Positions 7,943 through 17,224 of a stretch of 64,000 nt of DNA are shown in pieces. Position numbers and translations under genes: made by a program. The stretch covers positions 3,100,001 to 3,164,000 of the forward strand of contig NZ_LR699553.1 of assembly GCF_902459535.1 (NCBI RefSeq), read 5' to 3'. Position 1 is the first letter of the stretch. Every line of letters starts with the position of its first letter. Below the pieces are notes generated by a model. It did no database searches. It saw only the letters and a list, made by a program, of their open reading frames with translations, and was not told the origin of the DNA. Source of the stretch: Paraburkholderia dioscoreae (lineage in GTDB: Bacteria > Pseudomonadota > Gammaproteobacteria > Burkholderiales > Burkholderiaceae).

Positions 7943-7990
7943 CATTCCGATGCGATCAGCTTTTTCAACACGAATAGAGACCTGAAGGCA

Positions 7991-9382
7991 ATGAGCAGCC
8001 CGACACATCACTGGATCAAACGTCTTGCCGACATTCGCAAACCCGCCTACCTCGCGATTCCCGATCTGATCGAAGAAGATCTCGCCACCGGGCGGCTGCG
8101 TCCGCGCGACCGCTTGCCGGGCCTGCGCGATCTCGCCGAAGAGCTCGCGCTGAACTACACGACGGTGGCACGCGCCTACGCTGAAGCGCGCAAGCGCGGC
8201 CTGCTCGATTCGCGCGCCGGCAGCGGCACGTTCGTACGCGGCCGCACGGCCACCTTGCCGCTCGCGGGCGGCAGCAGCATCGAAATGTCGATGAACACGC
8301 CGCCCGAGCCGCCCGATTACGCCATGCGTCTGCGCGACTCCGCCGCGCGCCGGATGGCGGAGAGCGATCCTTATCAGTTGCTGCGTTATCAGGACTTCGG
8401 CGGCTCGGCGGCCGACAAGGATGCGGGCGCCGAATGGCTGAGGCGCCGGGTGCCGCATTGCGACGCGCAGAACGTGCTGGTGTGCCCCGGCATCCACAGC
8501 GCGCTGGTGGCGCTCGTCTCGCAGCTCGCGCGGCCCGGCGGCACGATCTGCCTCGATTCACTCGCCTACCCCGGCATCAAGGCAATCGCCGCGCAACTCG
8601 GTGTGCGTCTGCAAGCGCTGCCGCGCGACGACGAAGGGCCGCTCGCTCATGCCTTCGAAGCACTCTGCAAGACCGACAAGCCGAGCGCGTTCTATTGCAA
8701 TCCGACGCTGCAGAATCCGAGCACGCTCACGCTCACGCATAAACGTCGCGAGGCGCTCGCCGACGTGGCGCTGCGCTACAGTGTGCCGATCATCGAAGAC
8801 GACGCCTATGCAATGCTGCCGCAGAGCGCACCCGATGCGCTCGCGAGCTTCGCACCCGAACTGACGTACTACGTGACAGGTCTGTCGAAATGCTTCGGCG
8901 CGGGTTTGCGCGTCGCGCATCTGCATGCGCCGACACCGCGCCAGACACAGCGGCTGGCCGGCGCGTTGCGCGCCACCACGGTGATGGCAAGCTCGTACAC
9001 AGTCCTGCTCGCGACGCAATGGATCGCGGACGGCACCGCCTCGGACATGCTCACCGCGATCCGCAACGAGTCGCGTGCGCGCCAGGCCATTGCCGCGCGC
9101 ATGCTCGAAGCGTGGCCTTACGAAGCGCATCAGGACGGTTTTCATTTGTGGCTGCCGGTGCCGGTGGAAAGCGGCTGGAGCGCGTCGGAACTCGCCTTGC
9201 AACTGCGCAATCAGGGCATTGCCGCCGTGGCGGGTGCCGCGTTCTCCACCGACGGCAATCCGCCCAATGCCATGCGTGTATGCCTCGGCGGATCGAAAAC
9301 GCGTGACGAATGCACAGAGGCGCTGCGCATCGTGGCGGAAACTCTGGACCATCCGCATCATCTGCATTCACCGGTGATGTAA
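7991..9382 (+). CDS. MocR-type GntR/aminotransferase transcription regulator
   Basis: A 463-residue protein with an N-terminal GntR winged helix (about residues 14-82, LPGLRDLAEELALNYTTVARAY) fused to a fold-type I aminotransferase domain. The pyridoxal-phosphate lysine is K300 in TGLSKCFGAG, and the upstream CNPTLQNPS and EDDAYAML segments fit the cofactor pocket. MocR proteins sense PLP or amino-compound adducts and usually control a divergent operon. Here that operon is the Nit1C cluster, 350 bp away. GAAGG precedes the ATG. The effector is unknown; an amino acid or amine from nitrile metabolism is inference. Confidence 0.9.
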   Translation: MSSPTHHWIKRLADIRKPAYLAIPDLIEEDLATGRLRPRDRLPGLRDLAEELALNYTTVARAYAEARKRGLLDSRAGSGTFVRGRTATLPLAGGSSIEMSMNTPPEPPDYAMRLRDSAARRMAESDPYQLLRYQDFGGSAADKDAGAEWLRRRVPHCDAQNVLVCPGIHSALVALVSQLARPGGTICLDSLAYPGIKAIAAQLGVRLQALPRDDEGPLAHAFEALCKTDKPSAFYCNPTLQNPSTLTLTHKRREALADVALRYSVPIIEDDAYAMLPQSAPDALASFAPELTYYVTGLSKCFGAGLRVAHLHAPTPRQTQRLAGALRATTVMASSYTVLLATQWIADGTASDMLTAIRNESRARQAIAARMLEAWPYEAHQDGFHLWLPVPVESGWSASELALQLRNQGIAAVAGAAFSTDGNPPNAMRVCLGGSKTRDECTEALRIVAETLDHPHHLHSPVM

Positions 9383-9608
9383 GACGCGATCCGCCGCCTA
9401 TTCAGCGCGGCGTTATCGTCGTACGAATACAACGCCTCACGACCCATCTTGCCGCCCCGCGGCACTGCGCCACACGCTGCTCTCACGGCGTTTTGTCAGC
9501 AATTGAAAGTATTTACCGCTCAAGTCTCGCGTGTTCAGGCCGTATACCGCAGGTGAGGCCCCCGCCTCACCAACTCCGGTTCACCGCTCACTCCGAAAGA
9601 CTCCCGAC

Positions 9609-11408
9609 ATGTTCACCTCCATTCGCGCGCGCATCGTTGCCCTATGCGTCGCTATCGTCGTGGTGGCGCTTGCCGCCAACGCGGTTCTCAACTATGTCGT
9701 CGCCAACTCGTATAACGCCGAGGCCATCAATAGCAGCCTGACCGCGGTCGAAAGCGGACACGCGGCCGGCATCAGCGACTGGGTCGCCAGCAACAGCCAG
9801 ATGATCAACTCGCTGCAGGACGCGGTGCTGCAACCCGATCCGTCCGCCGCACTGAAGCAGATCGCCGCGGCCGGCAAGTTCACCAACGTGTATGTCGGCT
9901 ACGCAGACAAGACGGCGAAGTTCTCCGACCCGACCGGCATTCCGGCCGATTACGATCCGACCGGCCGTCCCTGGTACAGGCAGGCCGCCACGGCGGGCAA
10001 GCCGGTGGTGACGCCGCCATACGTGGACGTGGGCACGGGCAAGCTGGTGGTGGCATTCGCGGCGCCGGTGGTGCGCGACGGCGCGGTGAAAGGCGTGGTG
10101 TCGGGGGACGTTGCGATGGACAGCGTGATCGCCAACGTCAAGGCGATCCATCCGACGCCCGCAAGCTTCGGCATGCTGATCGATGCGAGCGGCCATATCG
10201 TCGCGCATCCGGATCCGAAACTGACCTTGAAACCGGTGTCCGATGTCGCGCCCGGCCTGACCGGCGACAAGCTCGCCGCTCTTTTTAGCGCAGACCGTCC
10301 GCTCGAAATGGACGTGAGCGGCAGCACCAAACTGATGCGCGCGCAAGCGATTCCGGGCACCGACTGGTACGCGGTCGTCGCACTCGACAAAGCCGAAGCG
10401 ACTGCCGGCATGCGTTCGCTGCTGACCGCCTCGGTGATCGCGCTGATCGTGATCGCCGGCATCGCCGCCGCAGTCGTGGCGGCGGTCACCGCGGTGTCGT
10501 TCCAGCGTCTGTCGAAAGTGCGCGATGCGATGGACGCCATTGGCTCCGGCGAAGGCGATCTGACGCAACGCCTGCCGGCTGTCGGCAACGACGAAGTGGC
10601 GCAGATCGCGCGCTCGTTCAACACCTTCATCGACAAACTCAGCCGCGTGATGCGCCAGATTCGTGACGCCAGCGAATCGGTGCGCGTGGCCGCGAATGAA
10701 ATCGCCGCGGGCAACGTCGATCTGTCGGGCCGCACGGAATCCGCTGCCGCGAGCCTGCAGCAAACCGCCGCCTCGATGGAAGAAATCACCTCGACGGTCA
10801 CGCACTCGGCCAGCGCCGCGAAACAGGCCGACGATAGCGCCGTCTCCGCTTCGCAGGTCGCCTCGCGCGGCGGCGTGGTGATCTCCGAAGTGATTGCGAC
10901 GATGGGCGAGATCCAGCATGCGTCGGTAAAAATCTCCGACATCATCGGCGTGATCGACGGCATTGCGTTCCAGACCAACATCCTCGCGCTGAACGCCGCG
11001 GTGGAAGCCGCGCGCGCGGGCGAACAGGGCCGCGGTTTCGCGGTGGTGGCCGGTGAAGTGCGCAGCCTCGCGCAACGCAGCGCGCAGGCAGCGAAGGAAA
11101 TCAAGGCGCTGATCGAATCGACCGTGGCCAGCGTCTCGTCCGGTTCGGGCCAGGTGCGCCAGGCCGGCGAAACGATGACGGAGATCGTCAGCAACGTCGC
11201 CAACGTCACGACCATCATTTCCGAAATCACGCAGGCCGCCAACGAACAGACGCGCGGCATTCAGGAAGTCAACCGCGCGGTCAGCCAGCTGGACGAGATG
11301 GTTCAGCAGAATGCCGCGCTGGTCGAAGAATCGACGGCGGCCGCCGCCGCACTGCAAAGTCAGGCCGTGAGCCTTGCCGGCGCGGTGACGCAGTTCAAAC
11401 TCGATTAA
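9609..11408 (+). CDS. Methyl-accepting chemotaxis protein with dCache sensor
   Basis: A 599-residue chemoreceptor. A first membrane segment covers about residues 7-28. A periplasmic double-Cache domain follows (residues 35-275), with DPTGRPWYRQA and VVTPPYVD typical of Cache sensors. A second membrane segment is near 283-305, then a HAMP domain (GEGDLTQRLP) and the signalling domain. The hairpin tip reads FQTNILALNAAVEAARAGEQGRGFAVVAGEVR. No CheR-tethering pentapeptide is present at the C-terminus. The ATG at 9609 was preferred over an upstream extension because it places the membrane helix at the N-terminus. The ligand is unknown; Cache receptors often bind amino or organic acids. Confidence 0.92.
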   Translation: MFTSIRARIVALCVAIVVVALAANAVLNYVVANSYNAEAINSSLTAVESGHAAGISDWVASNSQMINSLQDAVLQPDPSAALKQIAAAGKFTNVYVGYADKTAKFSDPTGIPADYDPTGRPWYRQAATAGKPVVTPPYVDVGTGKLVVAFAAPVVRDGAVKGVVSGDVAMDSVIANVKAIHPTPASFGMLIDASGHIVAHPDPKLTLKPVSDVAPGLTGDKLAALFSADRPLEMDVSGSTKLMRAQAIPGTDWYAVVALDKAEATAGMRSLLTASVIALIVIAGIAAAVVAAVTAVSFQRLSKVRDAMDAIGSGEGDLTQRLPAVGNDEVAQIARSFNTFIDKLSRVMRQIRDASESVRVAANEIAAGNVDLSGRTESAAASLQQTAASMEEITSTVTHSASAAKQADDSAVSASQVASRGGVVISEVIATMGEIQHASVKISDIIGVIDGIAFQTNILALNAAVEAARAGEQGRGFAVVAGEVRSLAQRSAQAAKEIKALIESTVASVSSGSGQVRQAGETMTEIVSNVANVTTIISEITQAANEQTRGIQEVNRAVSQLDEMVQQNAALVEESTAAAAALQSQAVSLAGAVTQFKLD

Positions 11409-11430
11409 AAGCTACCGTTGGGACATTGCA

Positions 11431-13011
11431 GTGACGTTCTATAGAAATCTGAAGATCGCCGTCAAGTTGGCACTGCTCGGAGCGGTCTTGCTGGCCGCGA
11501 CGATGATCGTGGGTCTGGAAGGCTGGCATGCATTGTCCCGAACGCATGCGCTGCAAATCGAGTCCGCTCGATCGCTCAGCCAGTATGCGCAAGCCGCCGA
11601 TACGGCGCGCGTCGCGCAGGTCGAGTTCAAGAAGCAGGTGCAGGAATGGAAGGATCTGCTGTTGCGCGGCGCCGACCCGGCCGCCTTTGCGAAATACCGT
11701 GATGCCTTCAACAAGGAAAGCGGCACGACGCACGCTGCCCTGCTGAACCTGAAAGACCAGTTGAGCGCAGTGGGCGCCAACGTGGACGGTGTCGACAAGG
11801 CGCTCGCCACGCATGCCTCGTTGCAGGACAGCTACCTCGACGCGCTCAGGCACTACGACGCCGCCGATCCGAACACCGCGCACGTGGTCGACGGCCTCGT
11901 GAAGGGCATCGACCGCGCGCCAACCGCCGCTATCGACGACATCGTCGCCGCCGTGATGCAGCAGGCGCATGACTCCAGCGTACGGACGAGCGAAGTCGCC
12001 GAACATGCGTACACGATCGCGACCGTATTGTTGCTGTCGGTCGTCATCGGTTCGCTCGGCGTCGGTGCTTTCGCGGTCTGGTTCTTGAGCCGCAGTATCA
12101 CGGTGCCGGTCAGACAGGCGGTGGGCGTCGCGCAGGCGGTCGCAGCGGGCGATCTGCGCGCGGACGTGCCCGTGGTAAGCCGCGACGAAACGGGCCAGTT
12201 GCTCGTCGCGCTCAACGACATGAATCAGCGCTTGCGGCATATCGTCAGCGAGATTCGTGAAGGCGCACACACGATTTCGTCGGCCACGCAGGAAATCGCC
12301 GCCGGCAACCTCGACCTCTCCGCACGCACCGAACAGCAGGCGGCCTCGCTCGAAGAAACCGCCGCGTCGATGCAGCATTTCACCGACTCGGTTCAACGCA
12401 ACGCCGCCAACGCACGCGAAGCCACGACGCTCGCGCAAACCGCCGCGCATGCCGCGCGTGAAGGCGGCGCGGTCATGACCGACGCGGTGCGCACAATGGG
12501 CCAGATCGACGCGGCGTCCAAGCGCATTGTCGACATCATCGCGGTGGTGGAAGCTATCGCGGCGCAGACCAATATCCTCGCACTCAACGCCGCGGTCGAA
12601 GCGGCGCGCGCCGGTACGCAGGGGCGCGGTTTCGCGGTGGTCGCAAGCGAAGTGCGCAGTCTCGCGCAACGTTCCGCCGACGCCGCGCGCGAGATCAAGA
12701 CGCTGATCCGCGAGTCGGTCGCCACGATCGAAGCCGGCACGCAACTGATCAATCGCGCGAGCAACACAATGGACGGCGTGGTGGAAAGCGCCGGCAGCGT
12801 GACGCGCATTGTCGAGTCGATCGCGACGGCGAGCGTCGATCAGGCAACGGGTATCGCGGAAGTCAACGACGCCGTCACGCAAATGGACCAGGTGACGCAA
12901 AGCAATGCGGCGCTCGTCGAGCAGGCGGCAGCCGCAGCCGACGCCGTGCAAAGCAAGGCATCGGGGCTCGTGCAAAGCGTGAGTTTCTTCAGACTGGGCG
13001 CCACGGCTTGA
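11431..13011 (+). CDS. Methyl-accepting chemotaxis protein with four-helix-bundle sensor
   Basis: A 526-residue chemoreceptor that follows the Cache receptor by 22 bp in the same direction. It starts with GTG (GGGA upstream). Membrane segments lie at about residues 10-30 and 190-213. The periplasmic region between them is helical, without Cache motifs, and resembles a four-helix-bundle (TarH/4HB) sensor. HAMP follows (VAAGDLRADVPV), then the signalling domain with AQTNILALNAAVEAARAGTQ. The two receptors share the cytoplasmic tip but not the sensor, so they probably report different ligands to the same CheA/CheW array. Confidence 0.92.
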   Translation: MTFYRNLKIAVKLALLGAVLLAATMIVGLEGWHALSRTHALQIESARSLSQYAQAADTARVAQVEFKKQVQEWKDLLLRGADPAAFAKYRDAFNKESGTTHAALLNLKDQLSAVGANVDGVDKALATHASLQDSYLDALRHYDAADPNTAHVVDGLVKGIDRAPTAAIDDIVAAVMQQAHDSSVRTSEVAEHAYTIATVLLLSVVIGSLGVGAFAVWFLSRSITVPVRQAVGVAQAVAAGDLRADVPVVSRDETGQLLVALNDMNQRLRHIVSEIREGAHTISSATQEIAAGNLDLSARTEQQAASLEETAASMQHFTDSVQRNAANAREATTLAQTAAHAAREGGAVMTDAVRTMGQIDAASKRIVDIIAVVEAIAAQTNILALNAAVEAARAGTQGRGFAVVASEVRSLAQRSADAAREIKTLIRESVATIEAGTQLINRASNTMDGVVESAGSVTRIVESIATASVDQATGIAEVNDAVTQMDQVTQSNAALVEQAAAAADAVQSKASGLVQSVSFFRLGATA

Positions 13012-13071
13012 CGCATCGGCGCCGTGCCCGTCGCGCGGCGCCCGCGGTGTGTGGATGAAGCAACGCGCCGC

Positions 13072-13452
13072 TTACGACTCGAAGTCGAGTCCGCCGATCA
13101 AGGCGACCGGCTCGGCCTGCGTATGCGAGACAAAGTCCAGTTCGCGCGCACGGTTCCAGGCCGCGAGCTTGCGCGGCAGCGCGGCCAGATAGCCCGCGAA
13201 ACGCGCCGGCCCTTCGGCGCCCATCAGTCTCTCGATTTCGTCGCTGTCCCAGGTCAGATACAGATTCAGCGGATGCGGGTACAGTCCCATGTCTTCGATC
13301 GGCGCTGCATGAATCCGCACGCGGGTGGGATGCCCGTGGCCGCCGTAGGGCAGTACTTCGGTATGCACGGTGGTGGCGAAACACGCGGCAAGAGCCTCTG
13401 CAATGCGAGGCGCGAACTGTTTATCGAAACGGGCGGCACTCTCCGGACGCAT
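13072..13452 (-). CDS. Conserved small protein of unknown function
   Basis: A 126-residue soluble protein with MRPESAARFDKQFAPRI at its start, TEVLPYGGHGHPTRVRIHAAP in the middle and LYLTWDSDEIERLM later. It looks like a Burkholderia-restricted family (possibly DUF5594), by recollection only. The ATG at 13452 has GGAG at a good distance; a TTG at 13464 is in frame but would leave the ribosome site inside the gene. It stands alone between the chemoreceptors and an RHH gene. No function can be assigned. Confidence 0.65.
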   Translation of the reverse strand: MRPESAARFDKQFAPRIAEALAACFATTVHTEVLPYGGHGHPTRVRIHAAPIEDMGLYPHPLNLYLTWDSDEIERLMGAEGPARFAGYLAALPRKLAAWNRARELDFVSHTQAEPVALIGGLDFES

Positions 13453-13551
13453 CCATGTCTCCAACTTTATGCGTAATGTGCCGAATATCCTAGCATGCGG
13501 TCAGGCGCGCGCTTCTCGTGTATCCGCGCGGCTTCGCGCCGCACTGTTGTA

Positions 13552-13902
13552 TCAAACCGTCTTCAGCATGCGCGGCCTCGCTTCGCTCAATCCGGCCGCC
13601 GGCTCGGGGACCGCGTCGGGTACATCGGCGCCCTTCTCGGTGCGCATGGACAGATAGCGCAAACAGCACACCCGCAGGAATGACGCGAAGTTGGTCGGCA
13701 GCTCGCCGCGCAGCGCGATCAATTCATCATAGAGCTGCACGGCGAACTGACTGGTCGTCATGTTCTCGCGCGCGGCGATTTCGTGCAGCACGTCCCAGAA
13801 CAGATTCTCCAGCCGGACCGTGGTGATCACGCCGTGAATGCGCAACGAGCGCGTGCGCGATTCGTACAGGATCGGATCGGCGTTGATGTATATCCCACAC
13901 AT
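13552..13902 (-). CDS. Ribbon-helix-helix domain protein
   Basis: A 116-residue protein. Residues about 18-60 (SLRIHGVITTVRLENLFWDVLHEIAARENMTTSQF with intervening helix) have the strand-helix-helix layout of an RHH DNA-binding domain of the RHH_4 kind. The rest is a helical C-terminal extension (FASFLRVCCLRYLSM) and a low-complexity tail. It could be a small transcription regulator. No antitoxin partner is adjacent, which speaks against a toxin-antitoxin pair. Confidence 0.7.
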   Translation of the reverse strand: MCGIYINADPILYESRTRSLRIHGVITTVRLENLFWDVLHEIAARENMTTSQFAVQLYDELIALRGELPTNFASFLRVCCLRYLSMRTEKGADVPDAVPEPAAGLSEARPRMLKTV

Positions 13903-14045
13903 GGCGTTACTCCCGGTTTTCAGGCAGGTGTGCCGTGGCGCTCTTCATGCAGCCACGGCACGCCGCCCCTTCGTCAACATACGCCGGCATCCGCCGCCCG
14001 ACAATCGCATCGAACCCGAACGCCGCCCTACCCCGTCGAATCGCG

Positions 14046-15632
14046 TTACACCGCGCGTTTATTCATCTGCGCCGCAATGTGATCGGCCTGCCGGATCGCC
14101 AGCGTCACGATCGTCATGGTGGGATTTTCCGCCGCGCCGGTGGTGAACTGGCTGCCGTCCGAAATAAACAGATTCGACACTTCATGCGTCTGGCCGAAAC
14201 TGTTGCATACGCCGTCTTCGGCGCGAGCACTCATGCGGGCAGTGCCCAGGTTGTGCGTGGACGGATACGGCGGCACGCGATACACCGTCTTCGCACCTGC
14301 CGCCTCGTACACCGCCGTACCCTGCCTGAACGCGTGCTCGCGCATCGCTTCGTCGTTCGGATGGTCGTCGAAATGCACGTTGGCGACCGGCTGGCCGTAT
14401 TGATCCTTCACGTCGGTATTCAAGGTCACACGGTTACTTTCGCGCGGCATATCCTCGCCGACGATCCACATGCCCGCCGTGTACGGGTATTGATCCATTG
14501 CCTGGGTAAATGTCGCCCCCCACGCACCCGGATCGAGAAAGGCCGCGTAAAACGGCAGACCGAGCGATATGGTCTCCATGTGATAGCCGCCCGCGAAGCC
14601 GCGCTGCGGATTGAATACCGCTTCGTCTTCGATGATCCCGGCCATCGTGGTGCCCTTGAACATCTCCACCTTATCGTTGAACACGGCGTAAACCGAGCCC
14701 GTGGTGTGACGCATATAGTTGCGCCCCACCTGTCCCGAGCCGTTCGCGAGCCCTTGTGGGAATCTGCTCGAATGCGAGTTCAACAGCAGGCGCGGCGTCT
14801 CGATCGAGTTGCCGGCCACCGCGACGATGCGTGCCTTTTGCCGCTGCAATTTGCCGTTGCCGTCGTAGTAGAGCACCTCCTTCGCTTTACCGCGCGCATC
14901 GGTTTCAATACGCACCACGTGGGCCTGCGTGCGCAACTCCATATGGCCGGTCGCCTGGGCGCGCGGCAACTCGGTGTAGAGCGTCGACCACTTGGCGCCC
15001 GTACGGCATCCCTGGAAACAGAAGCCGCGCTGGAAGCAATGCGCGCGGTCGTCGCGCACTACGCTATTGATCGCCATGTGCCCGGTATTGCAGTCCTTGT
15101 AGCCCACCTTCATTGCGCCGGCCGACATCACCTTGAAGTTGTTGTTGCCCGGCAGACCCGGCAAACCGTTGGTGCGCGTCACGCCCATTTTCTGCTGCGC
15201 GCGGTCGTAGTACGGATCGAGTTCTTCGCGCGTGAGCGGCCAGTCGAGCAGATTGGCGTCCTTGATATCGCCATACGTGGTCTTCGCCTTGAACTCGTAC
15301 GGCCTGATCCGCAGACTCGCGCCGGCCCAGTGCGTGGTCGTGCCGCCCACCGTCTTGCAGATCCATGCGGGGAGATTCGGAAAGTCTTTGGCGACGCGCC
15401 AGGTGCCCGACGTGGTGCGTTTGTCGAGCCATGACAGCATCTGGAACGCGCCCCACTCGTCGGTGGTGAAATCGGCCTGCGTATGTAGTTTGCCCGCTTC
15501 CAGCACGACGACGTCGATACCCTTCTGCGCCAGTTCGTTGGCGAGCGTCCCGCCGCCCGCGCCCGAACCGATGATCACGACGACCTTGTCGTCGTTGTGC
15601 GAAAAACGCACCTTGTTGTTGTCCTGATTCAT
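14046..15632 (-). CDS. GMC-family FAD dehydrogenase, large subunit
   Basis: A 528-residue oxidoreductase. The FAD-binding motif GSGAGGGTLANELA lies near residues 23-36. GGTTTHWAG near 105 and the C-terminal THNLGTARM segment, with its active-site His, are typical of gluconate, sorbitol or fructose dehydrogenase large subunits. It has no signal peptide and is expected to be carried to the periplasm by the Tat-exported small subunit encoded 13 bp upstream. The start at 15632 has a strong AGGAGACAGGA ribosome site. Electrons normally pass to a membrane cytochrome c subunit, which is not encoded nearby. The sugar or alcohol substrate cannot be inferred. Confidence 0.88.
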   Translation of the reverse strand: MNQDNNKVRFSHNDDKVVVIIGSGAGGGTLANELAQKGIDVVVLEAGKLHTQADFTTDEWGAFQMLSWLDKRTTSGTWRVAKDFPNLPAWICKTVGGTTTHWAGASLRIRPYEFKAKTTYGDIKDANLLDWPLTREELDPYYDRAQQKMGVTRTNGLPGLPGNNNFKVMSAGAMKVGYKDCNTGHMAINSVVRDDRAHCFQRGFCFQGCRTGAKWSTLYTELPRAQATGHMELRTQAHVVRIETDARGKAKEVLYYDGNGKLQRQKARIVAVAGNSIETPRLLLNSHSSRFPQGLANGSGQVGRNYMRHTTGSVYAVFNDKVEMFKGTTMAGIIEDEAVFNPQRGFAGGYHMETISLGLPFYAAFLDPGAWGATFTQAMDQYPYTAGMWIVGEDMPRESNRVTLNTDVKDQYGQPVANVHFDDHPNDEAMREHAFRQGTAVYEAAGAKTVYRVPPYPSTHNLGTARMSARAEDGVCNSFGQTHEVSNLFISDGSQFTTGAAENPTMTIVTLAIRQADHIAAQMNKRAV

Positions 15633-15645
15633 GTCCTGTCTCCTG

Positions 15646-16317
15646 TCAGCTATCCGTCGGAATCGGGCCGCTGGCACTGGCCGGCGGATTGGGCAGCCAC
15701 GAGAGACTGTTGAAACCCTTGTTCAGGTAGCCGCCGTCTCCCTCCGAAGCGCCGTAGCCGAAGTGCGCATACGCCATCGTGTTGGCATACAGCGAGACCA
15801 CCGCGGTGCTGCGTATCGTGTTGAAGAAAGGCGTCCCCGCGAGCGCCGCAACGTCCCGTGCCTGGTCCGAGGGCGCGCGCTTGAGCCAGTCCGAGGCGGC
15901 TTGCGCGTCGAGCTGTTGCACCCCATCCGCGAGTTGCCGGCGCACTGCCGGATCGGCTTTCGCTTTCGCGTCGAGATCCTTGACGACCAGCGCATAGACC
16001 GCGTTGTCGAGCGTGGGGTGCGGATAGAGTTGCCGCGTGAAGGCGAGAATCACTTCGCCCTGGTGCGTGTCCAGTCCTTGCAGTTCGAGCGCCCACGCGC
16101 GGCTCGGTGCGAGCGTCGACAACACCGATGAAACAGCCAGCGTGCCCATCAGCACACCCGTGCCTCTCAACAGCTCGCGCCGCGTGAGTGGAATCCGCAA
16201 TGCGGCCGCGGCTGCCTTTGCCGCGCGATGTGCGCCGCCGTGCTCGTCAGCATGCTCGTGAGGGTGCGCATGGTGTGCGTGATCGGACGCGACGATCGGG
16301 ATGATCGCTGTCTTCAT
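15646..16317 (-). CDS. Tat-exported dehydrogenase small subunit (gluconate 2-dehydrogenase subunit 3-like)
   Basis: A 223-residue protein with a twin-arginine signal, LTRRELLRGTGVLMGTLAV, at about residues 43-62, followed by the subunit-3 fold (LQGLDTHQGEVILAFTRQLYP). The signal is preceded by an unusually long N-region of about 43 residues with eight histidines between positions 13 and 30. The family forms a complex with GMC dehydrogenases and exports them. The adjacent large subunit starts 13 bp downstream. AAAGGAGACAGAC precedes the ATG. Confidence 0.85.
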   Translation of the reverse strand: MKTAIIPIVASDHAHHAHPHEHADEHGGAHRAAKAAAAALRIPLTRRELLRGTGVLMGTLAVSSVLSTLAPSRAWALELQGLDTHQGEVILAFTRQLYPHPTLDNAVYALVVKDLDAKAKADPAVRRQLADGVQQLDAQAASDWLKRAPSDQARDVAALAGTPFFNTIRSTAVVSLYANTMAYAHFGYGASEGDGGYLNKGFNSLSWLPNPPASASGPIPTDS

Positions 16318-16430
16318 GTCTGTCTCCTTTGTAGACCGGAGTCAGCGCGTCAGCACTTACTCCGGTCCCATGCAACCTGGTTGTTGTGGGGTATTGCAAC
16401 TACGTGCGGCGGCCGCCTGGATTACTTTTA

Positions 16431-16829
16431 CTATTGATAGTGGCCGTAGCGTTCCAGCACTTCGATTTTGTAGCCGTCAGGATCCTGAATGAAAAAGTAA
16501 CGCGCCAGCAACTCGCCGTTGTCGTTGTGAAACTCGCGCAGATCGTTGGGCGCCATGCCGAGATCGAGCAGGCGTTGCCGTTCGCGCTTTGCATCGTCGA
16601 CGCAAAACGCCACGTGGCCGTAGCCGTCGCCGTGCGAATACGGCTCCGCCCGGCCTTTGTTCCAGGTGAGTTCTATTTCGGCGTCGGCTTCCTCGTTGCG
16701 CAAATACACGAGCGTGAAATCCGGAAAGTCGAGCCGGTGCGATACGTCCAGATTGAAAGCCTTTTGATAGAACTGCAGCGAACGCGGCAGATCGTGCACG
16801 CGGATCATCGTGTGGATGAGTTTGGCCAT
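16431..16829 (-). CDS. gloA: Lactoylglutathione lyase (glyoxalase I)
   Basis: A 132-residue VOC-fold enzyme, full length for bacterial GloA. It isomerises the hemithioacetal of methylglyoxal and glutathione to S-lactoylglutathione in the cytoplasm. Expected metal ligands are visible: His in KLIHTMIRV (residue 6), Glu in AEIELTWN, His in GYGHVAFCV and Glu in YKIEVLERY. It begins with an AGGAGG ribosome site and appears monocistronic. The Ni/Co-type versus Zn-type choice follows length (short form, usually Ni). Confidence 0.9.
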   Translation of the reverse strand: MAKLIHTMIRVHDLPRSLQFYQKAFNLDVSHRLDFPDFTLVYLRNEEADAEIELTWNKGRAEPYSHGDGYGHVAFCVDDAKRERQRLLDLGMAPNDLREFHNDNGELLARYFFIQDPDGYKIEVLERYGHYQ

Positions 16830-17224
16830 CTGTGTCCCCTCCTGTTTGAATCCAGTGTAGGAGGCCGCACACGCGAGTGGTAATGCACGGCTAAATCGGG
16901 CCAGGGACTTGCCCTATGTTGCGCAAGCGTCGATTGCATGATCTTCGCGCGAGCAATTGCGATGCAAACGGCGATGGACATGACGCTACGGCAGGTTGCA
17001 ATGCAGCACGCCAGGCTATTCGAGCGAGTGTTTGCCGAATGGCATCAGGCAAAACCCGACAGGGCCGGCAGGCAGGCGTGCGTCCGCTGAAGCCCATTCG
17101 TTTTTGCATTGAGGTCGTGCACATGCGCCGCGAGTTTCCATAAGATCCGGCTGTGGACACTTTTCCTGAATGACGGGCGATGCGACACCGATGCATCGGC
17201 CCAGGCTGTGGAGCGTAGTGCGTT
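16830..17224. other. 395-bp intergenic region, nothing recognised
   Basis: This stretch separates gloA (minus) from the DUF2000 gene (plus), so it should hold two divergent promoters. No convincing promoter, RNA gene, repeat or small ORF with coding character was found; open frames here lack ribosome sites and family resemblance. Confidence 0.4.

Noticed and set aside
9642..11357. A 571-codon minus-strand frame opposite the first chemoreceptor
   Set aside because: The plus strand encodes a clear Cache-HAMP-MCP protein; the antisense product is low-complexity His/Arg-rich and has no ribosome site.
13552..13902. RHH protein as an antitoxin
   Set aside because: No toxin-like gene lies next to it; the neighbours are an unrelated small protein and a dehydrogenase.
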